In this document: positions 24,841 through 33,355 of the stretch, in pieces
Layout of the letters: each line of letters begins with the position of its first letter
Numbering within the stretch: the stretch's first letter is position 1
From: Acidimicrobiales bacterium
Lineage (GTDB): Bacteria > Actinomycetota > Acidimicrobiia > Acidimicrobiales > Acidimicrobilacustridaceae
Assembly: GCA_018401565.1 (NCBI GenBank)
Contig: JAGYKS010000025.1
Coordinates: 434,001 to 498,000, forward strand
Length of the DNA: 64,000 bases
Direction of reading: 5' to 3'
The notes under the pieces: model-generated
Databases searched by the model: none
Told to the model about the DNA's origin: nothing
The model's input: the letters and a program-made list of their open reading frames with translations, nothing else
Translations under genes and position numbers: made by a program

Positions 24841-26496
24841 TCAGGGTGCACCCGGTGGGGCGGGTGACGGCGACGGAGCGGGCGGTGGCCGGTCGGTGGG
24901 GTTGATGTCCTCAAGTTCCCGATGGGCGGTTTCGGGGTACGCCACCACGATCAGCACCACCACAACCAGCGGACCCAGCGCCAGCAGGGCCATGGCCGGA
25001 GGCAATCCCCCCAGCGCATCGCTGAGCAACCCGGCGGTGAGCAGGCCAACCACGGCGCCAGATACTGCGGCCAGGTTGATGCCGCCGTTGGCCGATCCCC
25101 GTGAGGCGGTGGGGAACAACTCGGGGCCGTACACACCGAGTGCCGGAACGGCAGCCGCCCCAATCACCGCCCCCAGCGCCGACCACACCCAGATCCAGCT
25201 GCCCGTGGCGACGAACATGGCCACGGTGAACGCCACCCCGCCGAAGATCGCCACTGCCCCCACCACCCTGCGCCCGCGGGTGTCGGCCAGTCGGCCACCG
25301 ACGATGATGCCAATCACCCCGGGGGTGTTGGTCAACAGGGTGAACAGCGTGATGGTGAGCGCCGAGTAGCCGCGCTCGGTTCGCAGGTACTCGTTGAGCA
25401 GTTGCGAGGCCGGAGTGGTGAACAGCGCCAGCAGCATGGCGCTGGCGGCCAGCAGGACGAACCGGCGGCGGTTGGCCGAGCGCTCGGCGCGCGTGCGTCG
25501 CACCGGGGGCGCGGCGGTGTGGGACTTGGCGGCCGCTGCGGGACCACTTGCCTGGAACCGCCGGGTCTCGCCCAGCTTGCTGGCCTGACGCCACACCGCC
25601 GGAGCGAACAGCAGGGGCACCAGGTACAGCAACCTCCATCCGCCGGGCCCGATGTCGGCCAGCGGCAGCACGGCCACACACATCCCGGCACCGAGTGCCC
25701 CCGTCATGGCCAGCACCGACACGGCGAACGCCCGCGACCCCGCCGGCATCTCCTCGATGGCGTAGATGCCGATCACGATGGCCATGGCCGTTGACGCCGT
25801 GCGGGCGGCGGTCTGGCTGATGCCCAGCCACGCCAGGTCGGGCACCAGTGCCCCGGTGGCGGCCAGCACGCACGCTGCCACCGCCGACCACAACAGCACC
25901 GAGCGTCGACCCCGGCGGTCGGCAATGGCCACCACCCCCAGCGCCAGCAACGCCGCCAGACGCACCGAGGCCAGCATGGTGCTCAAGGCGGTGTCCGAAC
26001 TTGCGAACTGGGCCTTGGCAAAGGTGTTGGTCTGGGTGAGCAGGGTGCCGAGGTAGCCGGCGGCCATCGACAGCATGCACAGTCGGGACAGCGCAGCGGC
26101 GGTGACGGCGTCGAGGCGGTCAGGCGTGAGCCACCACAACGAGCGTCGCTGGGCGGCAGGTCGCACCACGGCACGGCGCACCAGGGGCGTGAACATGACG
26201 TGCCAGACCGGCAACGCCAAACGGAACGAGATGGTCTCGGTGACCTCCACGCTGTCGTCTGCACTGGCGGACGCCAGCGGGCGGACGTCCACGGTGCGGT
26301 CCCACGCCGTGAACGGGCCGTGGGCCAGGGAAAAGTGGGTGACCGTCGACGGCCCATCACCGGCCTGTTGGGTTCCGGCCGACTCGGCCACCAGGTCGTC
26401 ACGGGCGGTGCACAGGCGCTCGGCGCCGGCGTGGTCGGTGACGGTGATCGAAGTGACAGTCGGCACGTGGTGCTCCCCGACGCGGTGCTCGGACAC
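24841..26496 (-). CDS. MFS transporter with extra N-terminal SRPBCC-like domain
   Basis: 551 aa. Residues about 1-110 are a soluble beta-rich stretch (TSITVTDHAGAERLCTARDD, STVTHFSLAHGPFTAWDRTV, VEVTETISFRLALPVWHVMF) that resembles an SRPBCC/polyketide-cyclase fold. A major-facilitator core of 12 TM segments follows, with the conserved loop RRGRRSVLLW after TM2, EEMPAGSRAFAVSVLAMTGA, and GGRLADTRGRRVVGAV in the second half. The tail is Pro-rich. Substrate unknown; sugar/metabolite-type MFS most likely. Divergent from murA with a 28-bp gap, so the two promoters overlap. Confidence 0.85.
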   Translation of the reverse strand: MSEHRVGEHHVPTVTSITVTDHAGAERLCTARDDLVAESAGTQQAGDGPSTVTHFSLAHGPFTAWDRTVDVRPLASASADDSVEVTETISFRLALPVWHVMFTPLVRRAVVRPAAQRRSLWWLTPDRLDAVTAAALSRLCMLSMAAGYLGTLLTQTNTFAKAQFASSDTALSTMLASVRLAALLALGVVAIADRRGRRSVLLWSAVAACVLAATGALVPDLAWLGISQTAARTASTAMAIVIGIYAIEEMPAGSRAFAVSVLAMTGALGAGMCVAVLPLADIGPGGWRLLYLVPLLFAPAVWRQASKLGETRRFQASGPAAAAKSHTAAPPVRRTRAERSANRRRFVLLAASAMLLALFTTPASQLLNEYLRTERGYSALTITLFTLLTNTPGVIGIIVGGRLADTRGRRVVGAVAIFGGVAFTVAMFVATGSWIWVWSALGAVIGAAAVPALGVYGPELFPTASRGSANGGINLAAVSGAVVGLLTAGLLSDALGGLPPAMALLALGPLVVVVLIVVAYPETAHRELEDINPTDRPPPAPSPSPAPPGAP

Positions 26497-26524
26497 CGGG
26501 TCGCTCGCAGCGGAGCATACTTAG

Positions 26525-27781
26525 GTGGTGCACAGCCTCCGTATCCGGCCCGGCGGGGCCCTGCATGGCCGCATCCGGGTGGGTGGCGCCAAGAACTCGG
26601 TGCTCAAGCTGATGGCGGCCACCATCCTTGCCCGTGGCACCCACGTGCTGCACAACGTCCCGCGCATCAGCGACGTGGACTACATGGCCGAGTTGCTGCG
26701 CTCCATGGGCCTTTCGGTGCAGTGGCTGGGGCCCGACAGCATGGAGATCGTCCGGCCCGACGCCATCGTGTCCGAGGCCCCCTACGAACTTGTCGAACGC
26801 ATGCGGGCATCGATCGTGGTGCTGGGCCCGCTGCTGGCCAGTGAGGGGATGGCACGCGTGGCGCTGCCCGGGGGCGACGACTTCGGACCCCGCCCCATCG
26901 ACATGCACCTGCGGGCGCTTGAGGACCTTGGAGTCCGGTTCACCACCTCACACGGTTTCGTGGAGGCCACCACCGACCAACTGGTGGGCGCCAACCTGCT
27001 GCTGGAGTTCCCGAGTGTGGGCGCCACCGAGAACGCCATGATGGCCGGTGTGCTGGCCACCGGCACCACCGTGATCGACAACGCCGCCCGTGAACCCGAG
27101 ATCGCCGACCTGGCCAACTTCCTCAATGCCATGGGCGGCTCGGTCACCGGGGCGGGCTCATCGACGGTGGTGATCGAGGGCGTCACGTCGTTGCATCCCG
27201 CCACCCACGAGGTGATCCCCGACCGCATCGAGGCGGCCACGTTCCTGGCTGCCATCGGGGTGGCCGGTGGTGAGGTGGTGGTGGAGCGGGCCCGTATCGA
27301 CCACATGGAGATGCTCGTCACCAAACTGGTGGACATGGGCATGACCATCGACCAGACGCCTGAGGGCCTGGCGGTGTGTGGGCCCGAGCGCCTGCGTTCG
27401 GTGGACGTGGCCACCCTGCCGTACCCCGGCATCGCCACCGACTACAAGCCCATGCTGGTGGCGATGCTGGCCACCGCCGACGGGGTGGGCATCGTGACCG
27501 AGAACCTGTTTGCCGGCCGGTTCCGCTACATCGACGAACTGGTGCGCATGGGTGCCGACATCCGCACCGAGGGTCATCACGCCGTGGTGCGGGGCCTGCC
27601 TCAGCTGTCGGGTGCACCGGTGAAGGCTCCCGACATCCGGGCCGGGGCGGCGCTGGCGGTGGCGGCGCTGGCCGCCGAAGGTGAGACCATCATCTCCGGG
27701 GCCGACCACATCGAGCGGGGCTACGAGCATTTCGTGGACAAGCTGTCGGGTATCGGCGTGGACATCGCCGTGGCGCAATGA
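26525..27781 (+). CDS. murA: UDP-N-acetylglucosamine 1-carboxyvinyltransferase, Asp-type
   Basis: First committed step of peptidoglycan synthesis: transfers enolpyruvate from PEP to UDP-GlcNAc. 418 aa, full length. Motifs: GRIRVGGAKNSVLKLMAA (Lys-Asn of the active site), RMRASIVVLGPLLAS, LPGGDDFGPRPIDMHLRALE, FPSVGATENAMMAGVLA, NAAREPEIADLANFLNAMGG, PYPGIATDYKPMLVAMLATA and ENLFAGRFRYIDELVRMGAD. In the catalytic loop the usual Cys (PGGC-IG-RP) is Asp (PGGDDFGPRP), the natural change known to make mycobacterial MurA fosfomycin-insensitive. Tandem GTGs at 26525/26528 offer two starts. Confidence 0.96.
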   Translation: MVHSLRIRPGGALHGRIRVGGAKNSVLKLMAATILARGTHVLHNVPRISDVDYMAELLRSMGLSVQWLGPDSMEIVRPDAIVSEAPYELVERMRASIVVLGPLLASEGMARVALPGGDDFGPRPIDMHLRALEDLGVRFTTSHGFVEATTDQLVGANLLLEFPSVGATENAMMAGVLATGTTVIDNAAREPEIADLANFLNAMGGSVTGAGSSTVVIEGVTSLHPATHEVIPDRIEAATFLAAIGVAGGEVVVERARIDHMEMLVTKLVDMGMTIDQTPEGLAVCGPERLRSVDVATLPYPGIATDYKPMLVAMLATADGVGIVTENLFAGRFRYIDELVRMGADIRTEGHHAVVRGLPQLSGAPVKAPDIRAGAALAVAALAAEGETIISGADHIERGYEHFVDKLSGIGVDIAVAQ

Positions 27782-27923
27782 CGCCCGGCGGCGGCTCAGG
27801 CCCAGTTGCAGGCACCTGTGTGCCCTGTGTGCCGGTTGGGCCCTGTGTGCCCAGTGTGGTTGTGATCGCGCCGGCGGCGCGGCACGATGGTGGTCCCGGT
27901 CGTCGACGGTGAGTGGAGTGGCA

Positions 27924-28190
27924 ATGCGTGCAGAGGTGGAGAAGGTCCTCGAGGCCATCCGGCCGGCCATCCAGGCCGACAAGGGTGACATCATCCTGCG
28001 CGACGTCGACGTGGACACCGGCCTGGTGTCAGTCGAGCTCACCGGTGCCTGTGTGTCGTGTCCTGCGTCCACACTGACGCTCAAGGCCGGCGTGGAGCGG
28101 ATCCTCAAGGACCGTGTGCCCGGTGTGACCGAGGTGCGCAACGTGGGTGAGACGCTGGCCGAGGTCAGCGAGAGCCCCGTCAGTCTCTGA
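27924..28190 (+). CDS. NifU-like Fe-S scaffold protein
   Basis: 88 aa, a stand-alone NifU C-terminal domain. VEKVLEAIRPAIQADKGDII, then LVSVELTGACVSCPASTLTL with the CxxC Fe-S ligand pair, then GVERILKDRVPGVTEVRNVG. It carries or transfers Fe-S clusters to client enzymes. Start ATG at 27924 with GGAG upstream; the frame is open earlier, but that stretch looks non-coding and holds GTGTGCCC repeats. It lies just before meaB. Confidence 0.9.
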   Translation: MRAEVEKVLEAIRPAIQADKGDIILRDVDVDTGLVSVELTGACVSCPASTLTLKAGVERILKDRVPGVTEVRNVGETLAEVSESPVSL

Positions 28191-28219
28191 GTCACCGGTT
28201 ACGCCGTAGTCTCGTCGTC

Positions 28220-29260
28220 GTGGCAGCGCGTACCCGCAATCCCGATGAGCTGGTGGATCTGGCCCGTGGTGGTGACCGGTCGGCGCTGGCCCGGTTGCTG
28301 TCATTGGTGGAACAAGGTGGCGACTCGGCCCGGGCCGTTGGGCGCCGCACCCACCAGCTTGGTGGCAGCGCCTACACCGTGGGCATCACCGGGGCTCCCG
28401 GGGCCGGCAAGTCCACCCTCACCAACGCCATGGTCTCGACCCTGCGTGCCGGTGGCGACCGGGTGGGGGTGCTGGCCATCGATCCGTCGTCCCCGTTCAC
28501 CGGCGGTGCCATCCTGGGCGACCGGGTGCGCATGGGCGACCACGTGCTGGACGAAGGTGTGTTCATCCGGTCCATGGCCACCCGCGGTCATCTCGGCGGT
28601 CTGGCCCTGGCCGCCCCCGAGGCGGTGCGGGTGCTGGACGCCGCCGGCTACCCGTGGGTGATTCTTGAGACCGTCGGGGTGGGGCAGGTGGAAGTCGAGG
28701 TTGTGGGCACCGCCGACACCACCGTGGTGGTGGTCAACCCGGGATGGGGTGACAGCGTGCAGGCCAACAAGGCCGGTCTCATGGAGATCGCCGATGTGTT
28801 CGTCATCAACAAGGCCGACCGCCCCGGAGCCGACAGCACCCGCCGTGACCTCGAGCAGATGCTGGACCTGTCGGTGCACGACCACGATGACCTGGGTGGA
28901 CACGACGTCGGCGGACACGACGTGAGCGGACATGACGTGAGCGCACCCGACGCCGGCAAGCAGGCGTCGTGGCGTCCGCCGGTGGTGTCCACCGTTGCCT
29001 CAACCGGTGCCGGTGTGGACGAACTCGTCGCCGCCATCGCCGCCCACCGCACCCACCTGGAGACTGGCGACGGACTCGAACGCAGACGACATCGTCGACT
29101 CGACGACGAATTGCACCGCATCATTGCCGAGCGGCTCCGTCAGCGTGCCCGCGCCCTCGGTCAGGGTGAAGCCTTTGACCGGGCCCGTGAACTCGTGGTG
29201 ACCCGGAAACTTGACCCGTGGTCGGCCACCGACGCACTGCTGGGGGAAACCGCCGACTGA
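28220..29260 (+). CDS. meaB: MeaB/ArgK-family GTPase chaperone of a B12-dependent mutase
   Basis: G3E GTPase that loads and protects adenosylcobalamin-dependent acyl-CoA mutases. VGITGAPGAGKSTLTNAMVS is the P-loop, GVLAIDPSSPFTGGAILGDR and VFIRSMATRGHLGGLAL are switch/family motifs, ILETVGVGQVEVEVV is the Glu-type G3, and VFVINKADRPGADSTRRDLE contains NKAD. Residues about 216-245 carry an insertion with three GHDV(G/S) repeats before PPVVSTVASTGAGVDELVAA. It presumably serves the mutase encoded at 20058. Start GTG at 28220. Confidence 0.93.
   Translation: MAARTRNPDELVDLARGGDRSALARLLSLVEQGGDSARAVGRRTHQLGGSAYTVGITGAPGAGKSTLTNAMVSTLRAGGDRVGVLAIDPSSPFTGGAILGDRVRMGDHVLDEGVFIRSMATRGHLGGLALAAPEAVRVLDAAGYPWVILETVGVGQVEVEVVGTADTTVVVVNPGWGDSVQANKAGLMEIADVFVINKADRPGADSTRRDLEQMLDLSVHDHDDLGGHDVGGHDVSGHDVSAPDAGKQASWRPPVVSTVASTGAGVDELVAAIAAHRTHLETGDGLERRRHRRLDDELHRIIAERLRQRARALGQGEAFDRARELVVTRKLDPWSATDALLGETAD
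28898..28942 (+). repeat. Three in-frame 15-bp units in meaB
   Basis: Units encode G-H-D-V-(G/S): GGACACGACGTCGGC, GGACACGACGTGAGC, GGACATGACGTGAGC. They lengthen an acidic loop just after the NKxD region. Confidence 0.9.
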
Positions 29261-29290
29261 CCTGACGTCCGGTTCGCAGCCACGTGTTGC

Positions 29291-29365
29291 CGGAAACCAG
29301 GTTCGCGGAAACCAGGTTGCCCGAAACCAGGTTGCCCGACATCAGATCGGTTGAAATCAGGCGTC
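29291..29365. repeat. Five 15-bp units running onto the mscL stop codon
   Basis: Units related to CGGAAACCAGGTTGC, decaying toward GACATCAG and GAAATCAG in the last two. The last unit contains the mscL stop codon (TCA at 29357-29359 on the + strand). Confidence 0.85.
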
Positions 29366-29743
29366 TTTGCGCAGCTCGGCGAGGATGTCGCGCAGTACGT
29401 CGATTTCGGTTGCCTCGTCTTCTTCTTCGGCTTCTTCCTTGCGCCGCAGGTTTTGCATGGCGCTGAGTCCCTTGACGACGGCGAAGATCACGACAGCGAC
29501 GATCAAAAACGAGATGATCGAGTCGATGAAGGCCCCGTAGCGGATGACGCCCTCGCCGATGGTGAAGGTGAGGTCGCCGAGTGACGGCTGGCCGCCGATG
29601 GCGCCGAGGAGCCCGCCGAAGATGTTCTCGGTGAAGCTGGTGATCACCGCACCGAACGCAGCACCGATGAGCACGGCCACGGCCAGATCAATGACGTTGC
29701 CGCGGTTGATGAAGTCCTTGAACTCGCTGAGCAGACCCTTCAT
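29357..29743 (-). CDS. mscL: Large-conductance mechanosensitive channel
   Basis: Homopentameric pressure-release channel of the cell membrane, 128 aa. FKDFINRGNVIDLAVAVLIG and AAFGAVITSFTENIFGGLLG form TM1 and the start of the loop; RYGAFIDSIISFLIVAVVIF is TM2; QNLRRKEEAEEEDEATEIDV and LRDILAELRKDA form the cytoplasmic helix bundle. Size and motif order are standard. Start ATG at 29743. Confidence 0.97.
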   Translation of the reverse strand: MKGLLSEFKDFINRGNVIDLAVAVLIGAAFGAVITSFTENIFGGLLGAIGGQPSLGDLTFTIGEGVIRYGAFIDSIISFLIVAVVIFAVVKGLSAMQNLRRKEEAEEEDEATEIDVLRDILAELRKDA

Positions 29744-29815
29744 GACCTATCCCGCCTTCCAAACTTTCCGCCGGTGTGATGACCCGAACCTTAGCGAACG
29801 GTAGGGTCTGCGGCC

Positions 29816-30613
29816 ATGAGCGCATCTTGGTCTGACACCACCGAAATTCTTGTCCACCTTACCCGCACCGACGACGGGGTGGCGCTGGTGGAGATCAGCC
29901 ACGGCAAGGCCAACACCCTGTCGACCGCAGTGTTGGCCCAGCTCGCCGACGTGGCCGCTGAGCTCACGGCCACGCCAGCTGGAGCGGTGCTGATTACCGG
30001 ACGGGGGCGGATGTTTGCCGCCGGTGCCGAAATCAGTGAGTTCGGCGGGCCCAACGAGGCCGCCGTGATCGCCGAGGGGTTCCACCGTGCCCTTGATGCG
30101 GTGGCGGCCATCCCGTCGGTGGTGGTGGCTGCCGTCAACGGGTATGCCCTTGGCGGCGGGTGCGAGCTGGCGCTGGCCTGTGACCTGCGCGTGGCGGCCG
30201 ACAACGCCAAATTGGGCCAGCCCGAGATCCTGCTGGGCATCATTCCCGGCGGTGGCGGGACCAGCGGCTGGCCCGGTTGGTCGGCCCGGCCCGAGCCAAG
30301 GACCTGATCCTCACCGGCCGGCAGGTGGCAGCCGACGAGGCGTTGGCCATGGGTCTGGTGGACCGGGTCGTGCCGGCCGAGTCGCTGCGCGACGAGGCCA
30401 TGGCGCTGGTGGCACAGGCTGGCTGCCGGACCCCGGCGGGCTCACGCCCTGGCCAAGCACGCCATCGATGCCGGGCTCGACGGGTCCCTCGCCGACGGTC
30501 TGGTGCTCGAACGCCGGGTGTTCACCGAGGTGTTCGCCACCTCCGATGCCGCCATCGGGGTGGCCAGCTTCCTCGAACACGGCCCCGGCAAAGCGGAGTT
30601 CACCGGCAGCTGA
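29816..30613 (+). CDS. Enoyl-CoA hydratase/isomerase (frame interrupted)
   Basis: Crotonase-fold enzyme of fatty-acid or amino-acid degradation. [40 protein letters not shown] (oxyanion Ala-Gly) and [20 protein letters not shown], then [20 protein letters not shown], match the family, with Glu at the first catalytic position (GCELALACD) and at the second (GQPEILLGI). A shift near 30262 (one C missing in a CCC) leads to [20 protein letters not shown] and [17 protein letters not shown] second shift near 30430 leads to [20 protein letters not shown] and [20 protein letters not shown], ending at 30613. Repaired length is about 265 aa. Confidence 0.88.
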
Positions 30614-30694
30614 CTCGGGTTTGCCGTTGCGGTGACGCCCGGCCCGGCCTGCGCAGGTGCCGGGCACGGTGGCGTGACCGGTACGGTTCACGGC

Positions 30695-31587
30695 GTGGAT
30701 GCATCGCCGGTGGTCACCTGTTACCGCCACGCCGACCGGCGTGCCGGTGTGGCCTGTCAACGTTGCGGCCGTCCGATCTGCCCGGAGTGCATGGTGCCAG
30801 CGTCGGTGGGGTTCCACTGCCCGGCGTGCACCGCCGGTGCCAGCAGCGCACAGGTGGCCCGTCCCCTGGCCCCAGCTGACCCCATCGCCACCAAGGTGCT
30901 CATGGGCGTGAACGTGGTCGCCTTCGTGCTCATGATCGCCGCCTCGGGCAACCCCCAGGCCGCCCTGCAAAGTGGGGTGGTTCGGTGGTGGCCGACTTCG
31001 GTCTCATCGGGTACCCCGCCTTTGCCCCCCCGGGTCTGCCGTTCGGCGTGGCCGGCGGCGAGTGGTGGCGACTGTTCACCGGCGGCTTCCTGCACGGGGG
31101 GTTGCTGCACCTCGGGTTCAACATGCTGGTGTTGTGGCTTTTGGGTTCGCAGCTGGAGCGGGCCATGGGATGGCCCCGGTTCGTCACGCTGTACATGGCG
31201 TCGCTGCTGGCGGGGTCGTTCGGGGTGATGCTGCTCGATCCCACCGCCATGACCGTGGGGGCGTCAGGGGCCATCTTCGGGCTCATGGGCGCGGCCGTGG
31301 CCCTGCAACGGGCCTCCGGAGTGAATTGGTGGAGTTCAGGCCTGGGAACCCTGCTGGTGGTGAACCTGCTGCTCACGTTCACGATGCCGGGCATCTCGGT
31401 GGGCGGTCACGTTGGCGGTCTGCTTGGAGGCTTGCTGACCGGTATGGCCATGGTGACCGTGGACCGCAAGATGCGATCGGCGTCAGCAGCGGTGGCTGTG
31501 GGGGTGGCCATGGCCGTTGTGTTCTTCGTCGGGTCGTTGTGGGCCGCCAGCCAGTGGCAGCAACCGGTGCTCAGCTTGTTCAACTGA
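30695..31587 (+). CDS. Rhomboid-family serine protease with N-terminal zinc-binding motif (frame interrupted)
   Basis: Intramembrane protease. The N-terminus has [20 protein letters not shown] and GFHCPACTA, a B-box/zinc-ribbon-like set of six Cys plus His. Then come a TM ([20 protein letters not shown]), a shift near 30978, and the rhomboid core: [57 protein letters not shown] (catalytic Ser in GASGA) and [20 protein letters not shown] (catalytic His). Start GTG at 30695. Substrates unknown. The same zinc-motif/rhomboid fusion is common in actinobacteria. Confidence 0.9.
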
Positions 31588-31627
31588 CAACGCTGATCGT
31601 CTGGCTGACGACGCCAACGGGTGTGGG

Positions 31628-32068
31628 TCAGGTGCCCTCGACGATGGCCTTCAGCCGCTTGAGGTTGCCTTTCCACAGCTGCTTGAGGATCACCCCACCG
31701 ACCACACCGCCAACGGGTCCGCCCATCCACCACGGAAACACCAGCTTCTCGTCCCACGTGAAGGTGGTGCGCTGGTCGCCGTCGGCCAACAGCTCGAACC
31801 GGCCGGTGCCGGTCACCAACCCGGTGTGGCGCACCCCCATGATCGATCCGTCCACCCATTCGGTGATCTCCATCACGTCGGTGAGCCGCAACGGACCCAC
31901 CTTGGTGTCGCACTCAAACACGCACCCCACGCCCGATGTCTGGTCGGTGGTGAATCGGATGGCCTCGGCATCGGCCATCCACTGCACGTGGGTGGCCACA
32001 TCCTCGAGCGATGCCCACACCCTGTCGGGGGTGGCGTCGATGGTGGTCTGGACCTGGATGCGTCCCAT
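31628..32068 (-). CDS. SRPBCC family protein (polyketide cyclase/dehydrase-like)
   Basis: 146 aa START-like fold that binds a hydrophobic ligand in its cavity. MGRIQVQTTIDATPDRVWAS opens as usual, followed by VATHVQWMADAEAIRFTTDQ, KVGPLRLTDVMEITEWVDGS, TGTGRFELLADGDQRTTFTW and a C-terminal helix with LKQLWKGNLKRLKAIVEGT. A short hydrophobic GGPVGGVVGGVI lies before the last helix. Ligand unknown. It diverges from the cysteine desulfurase gene. Confidence 0.85.
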   Translation of the reverse strand: MGRIQVQTTIDATPDRVWASLEDVATHVQWMADAEAIRFTTDQTSGVGCVFECDTKVGPLRLTDVMEITEWVDGSIMGVRHTGLVTGTGRFELLADGDQRTTFTWDEKLVFPWWMGGPVGGVVGGVILKQLWKGNLKRLKAIVEGT

Positions 32069-32137
32069 GGCGCCGAGTGTACGACTGGGGTGGCGTGCCG
32101 GTTGCCCTTCGCCGTTGGGGCCCGGTGGCCGTAGCCT

Positions 32138-33355
32138 GTGGAGGTGACCATCGGTGTTCCACCTCCCGAGGCCTATCTGGACCACGCCGCGTCCACACCG
32201 GCGCGCCCCGAGGTGGTCGAGGCCATGCTGCCGTGGCTGGCCGAGCACTGGGGCAACCCCACCGGTGCCCACGCCCGCGGCCGCGCTGCGCGCCGGGCGG
32301 TGGACGAGGCCCGCGAGCCGGTGGCCGAACTGTTGGGGTGTTCGGGTGGGGAGATTGTGTTCACCTCTGGGGGCACCGAGGCCGACGATCTGGCCGTCAA
32401 TGGCGTGCTCGACGCCGTGGGTGGCATGGCACTGTGCAGCGCCATCGAACACCACGCCGTGCTCGACCCGGTGGTGCACCGGGGTGGAGCGATCGTCCCG
32501 GTGGATCGACGCGGGGTGCTGGACTGCGCAGCATTGGCCGACATGCTCGATGCCGCAGGTGCTGCGGCGGCCACGGGAGACGGCCCCGATGTCACGGTGG
32601 TGTCGGTGATGGTGGCCAACAACGAGGTGGGCACCATCCAGCCTCTGACCCACATCGCCGAGGTTGTGGCCCGGCATGCGCCAGCAGCGGTGATGCACAC
32701 CGATGCGGTGCAGGCCGCCGCCTGGTGCGACGTGGCGGCGTTGGCCGCCGGTGTGCCGCTGGTGTCGCTCAGTGGCCACAAGATCGGCGGCCCCAAGGGC
32801 ATTGGGGCCCTGGCCATCCGTCCTGGCGTGGCGCTGGCGCCCCGCCTGCGCGGTGGCGGCCAGGAACGTGGCCGGCGTTCGGGCACCCACAACGTGGCCG
32901 GCATCGTGGGTCTGGGCGTGGCCGCCCAACTGGTGCTCGAGCACCGCACCCAGCTGGCCGCCACGGTGGGTGCGATGCGTGACCGCCTCGAAGCGGCGCT
33001 GGTGGCGATCGAGGGGGTGTCGGTGACCGTGGCCGCCGGCGGCAGCGCCCCACCCGAGCGTCTGCCCACCATCAGTCATCTGTGCGTGTCGGGAGTGGAC
33101 AGCGAGGCACTGCTGTTCCTGCTCGACGACGCCGGGGTGGCCGCCTCGGCAGCGTCGTCGTGCGCCAGCGGAGCCACCGAGTCGTCGCACGTGCTGGCGG
33201 CCATGGGAGTGCCGGCTGCCGACGCCCGCGGGTCGTTGCGTCTGTCGCTGGGCTGGACCACCGACGACACCACCATCGATCGTGTCATCGAGGTGATGCC
33301 GGCTGCCGTTGCCCGGCTTCGCCTGTTCGACGTGTCCTCGTCGGAGCGGTCATGA
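32138..33355 (+). CDS. Cysteine desulfurase (IscS/NifS type)
   Basis: PLP enzyme that takes sulfur from cysteine as a persulfide for Fe-S clusters and tRNA thiolation. AYLDHAASTPARPEVVEAML, HWGNPTGAHARGRAARRAVD, IVFTSGGTEADDLAVNGVL, CSAIEHHAVLDPVV, VSVMVANNEVGTIQPL and HTDAVQAAAWCDV lead to VSLSGHKIGGPKGIGALAIR, with the PLP Lys. RRSGTHNVAGIVGLGVAA follows, and ASAASSCASGATESSHVLAA carries the loop Cys. The SSCASG loop is the group I form. It overlaps mnmA by 4 nt, so it likely supplies sulfur directly to MnmA. Confidence 0.95.
   Translation: MEVTIGVPPPEAYLDHAASTPARPEVVEAMLPWLAEHWGNPTGAHARGRAARRAVDEAREPVAELLGCSGGEIVFTSGGTEADDLAVNGVLDAVGGMALCSAIEHHAVLDPVVHRGGAIVPVDRRGVLDCAALADMLDAAGAAAATGDGPDVTVVSVMVANNEVGTIQPLTHIAEVVARHAPAAVMHTDAVQAAAWCDVAALAAGVPLVSLSGHKIGGPKGIGALAIRPGVALAPRLRGGGQERGRRSGTHNVAGIVGLGVAAQLVLEHRTQLAATVGAMRDRLEAALVAIEGVSVTVAAGGSAPPERLPTISHLCVSGVDSEALLFLLDDAGVAASAASSCASGATESSHVLAAMGVPAADARGSLRLSLGWTTDDTTIDRVIEVMPAAVARLRLFDVSSSERS

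Noticed and set aside
27782-27923. Small RNA or riboswitch between murA and the NifU-like gene
   Set aside because: Only short GTGTGCCC direct repeats are visible, with no hairpin or known riboswitch core.
31628-33190. Very long leftward frame over the cysteine desulfurase gene
   Set aside because: High-GC antisense shadow. Only its end (31628-32068) codes for a recognisable SRPBCC protein; the rest has no family signal and opposes a clear cysteine desulfurase.
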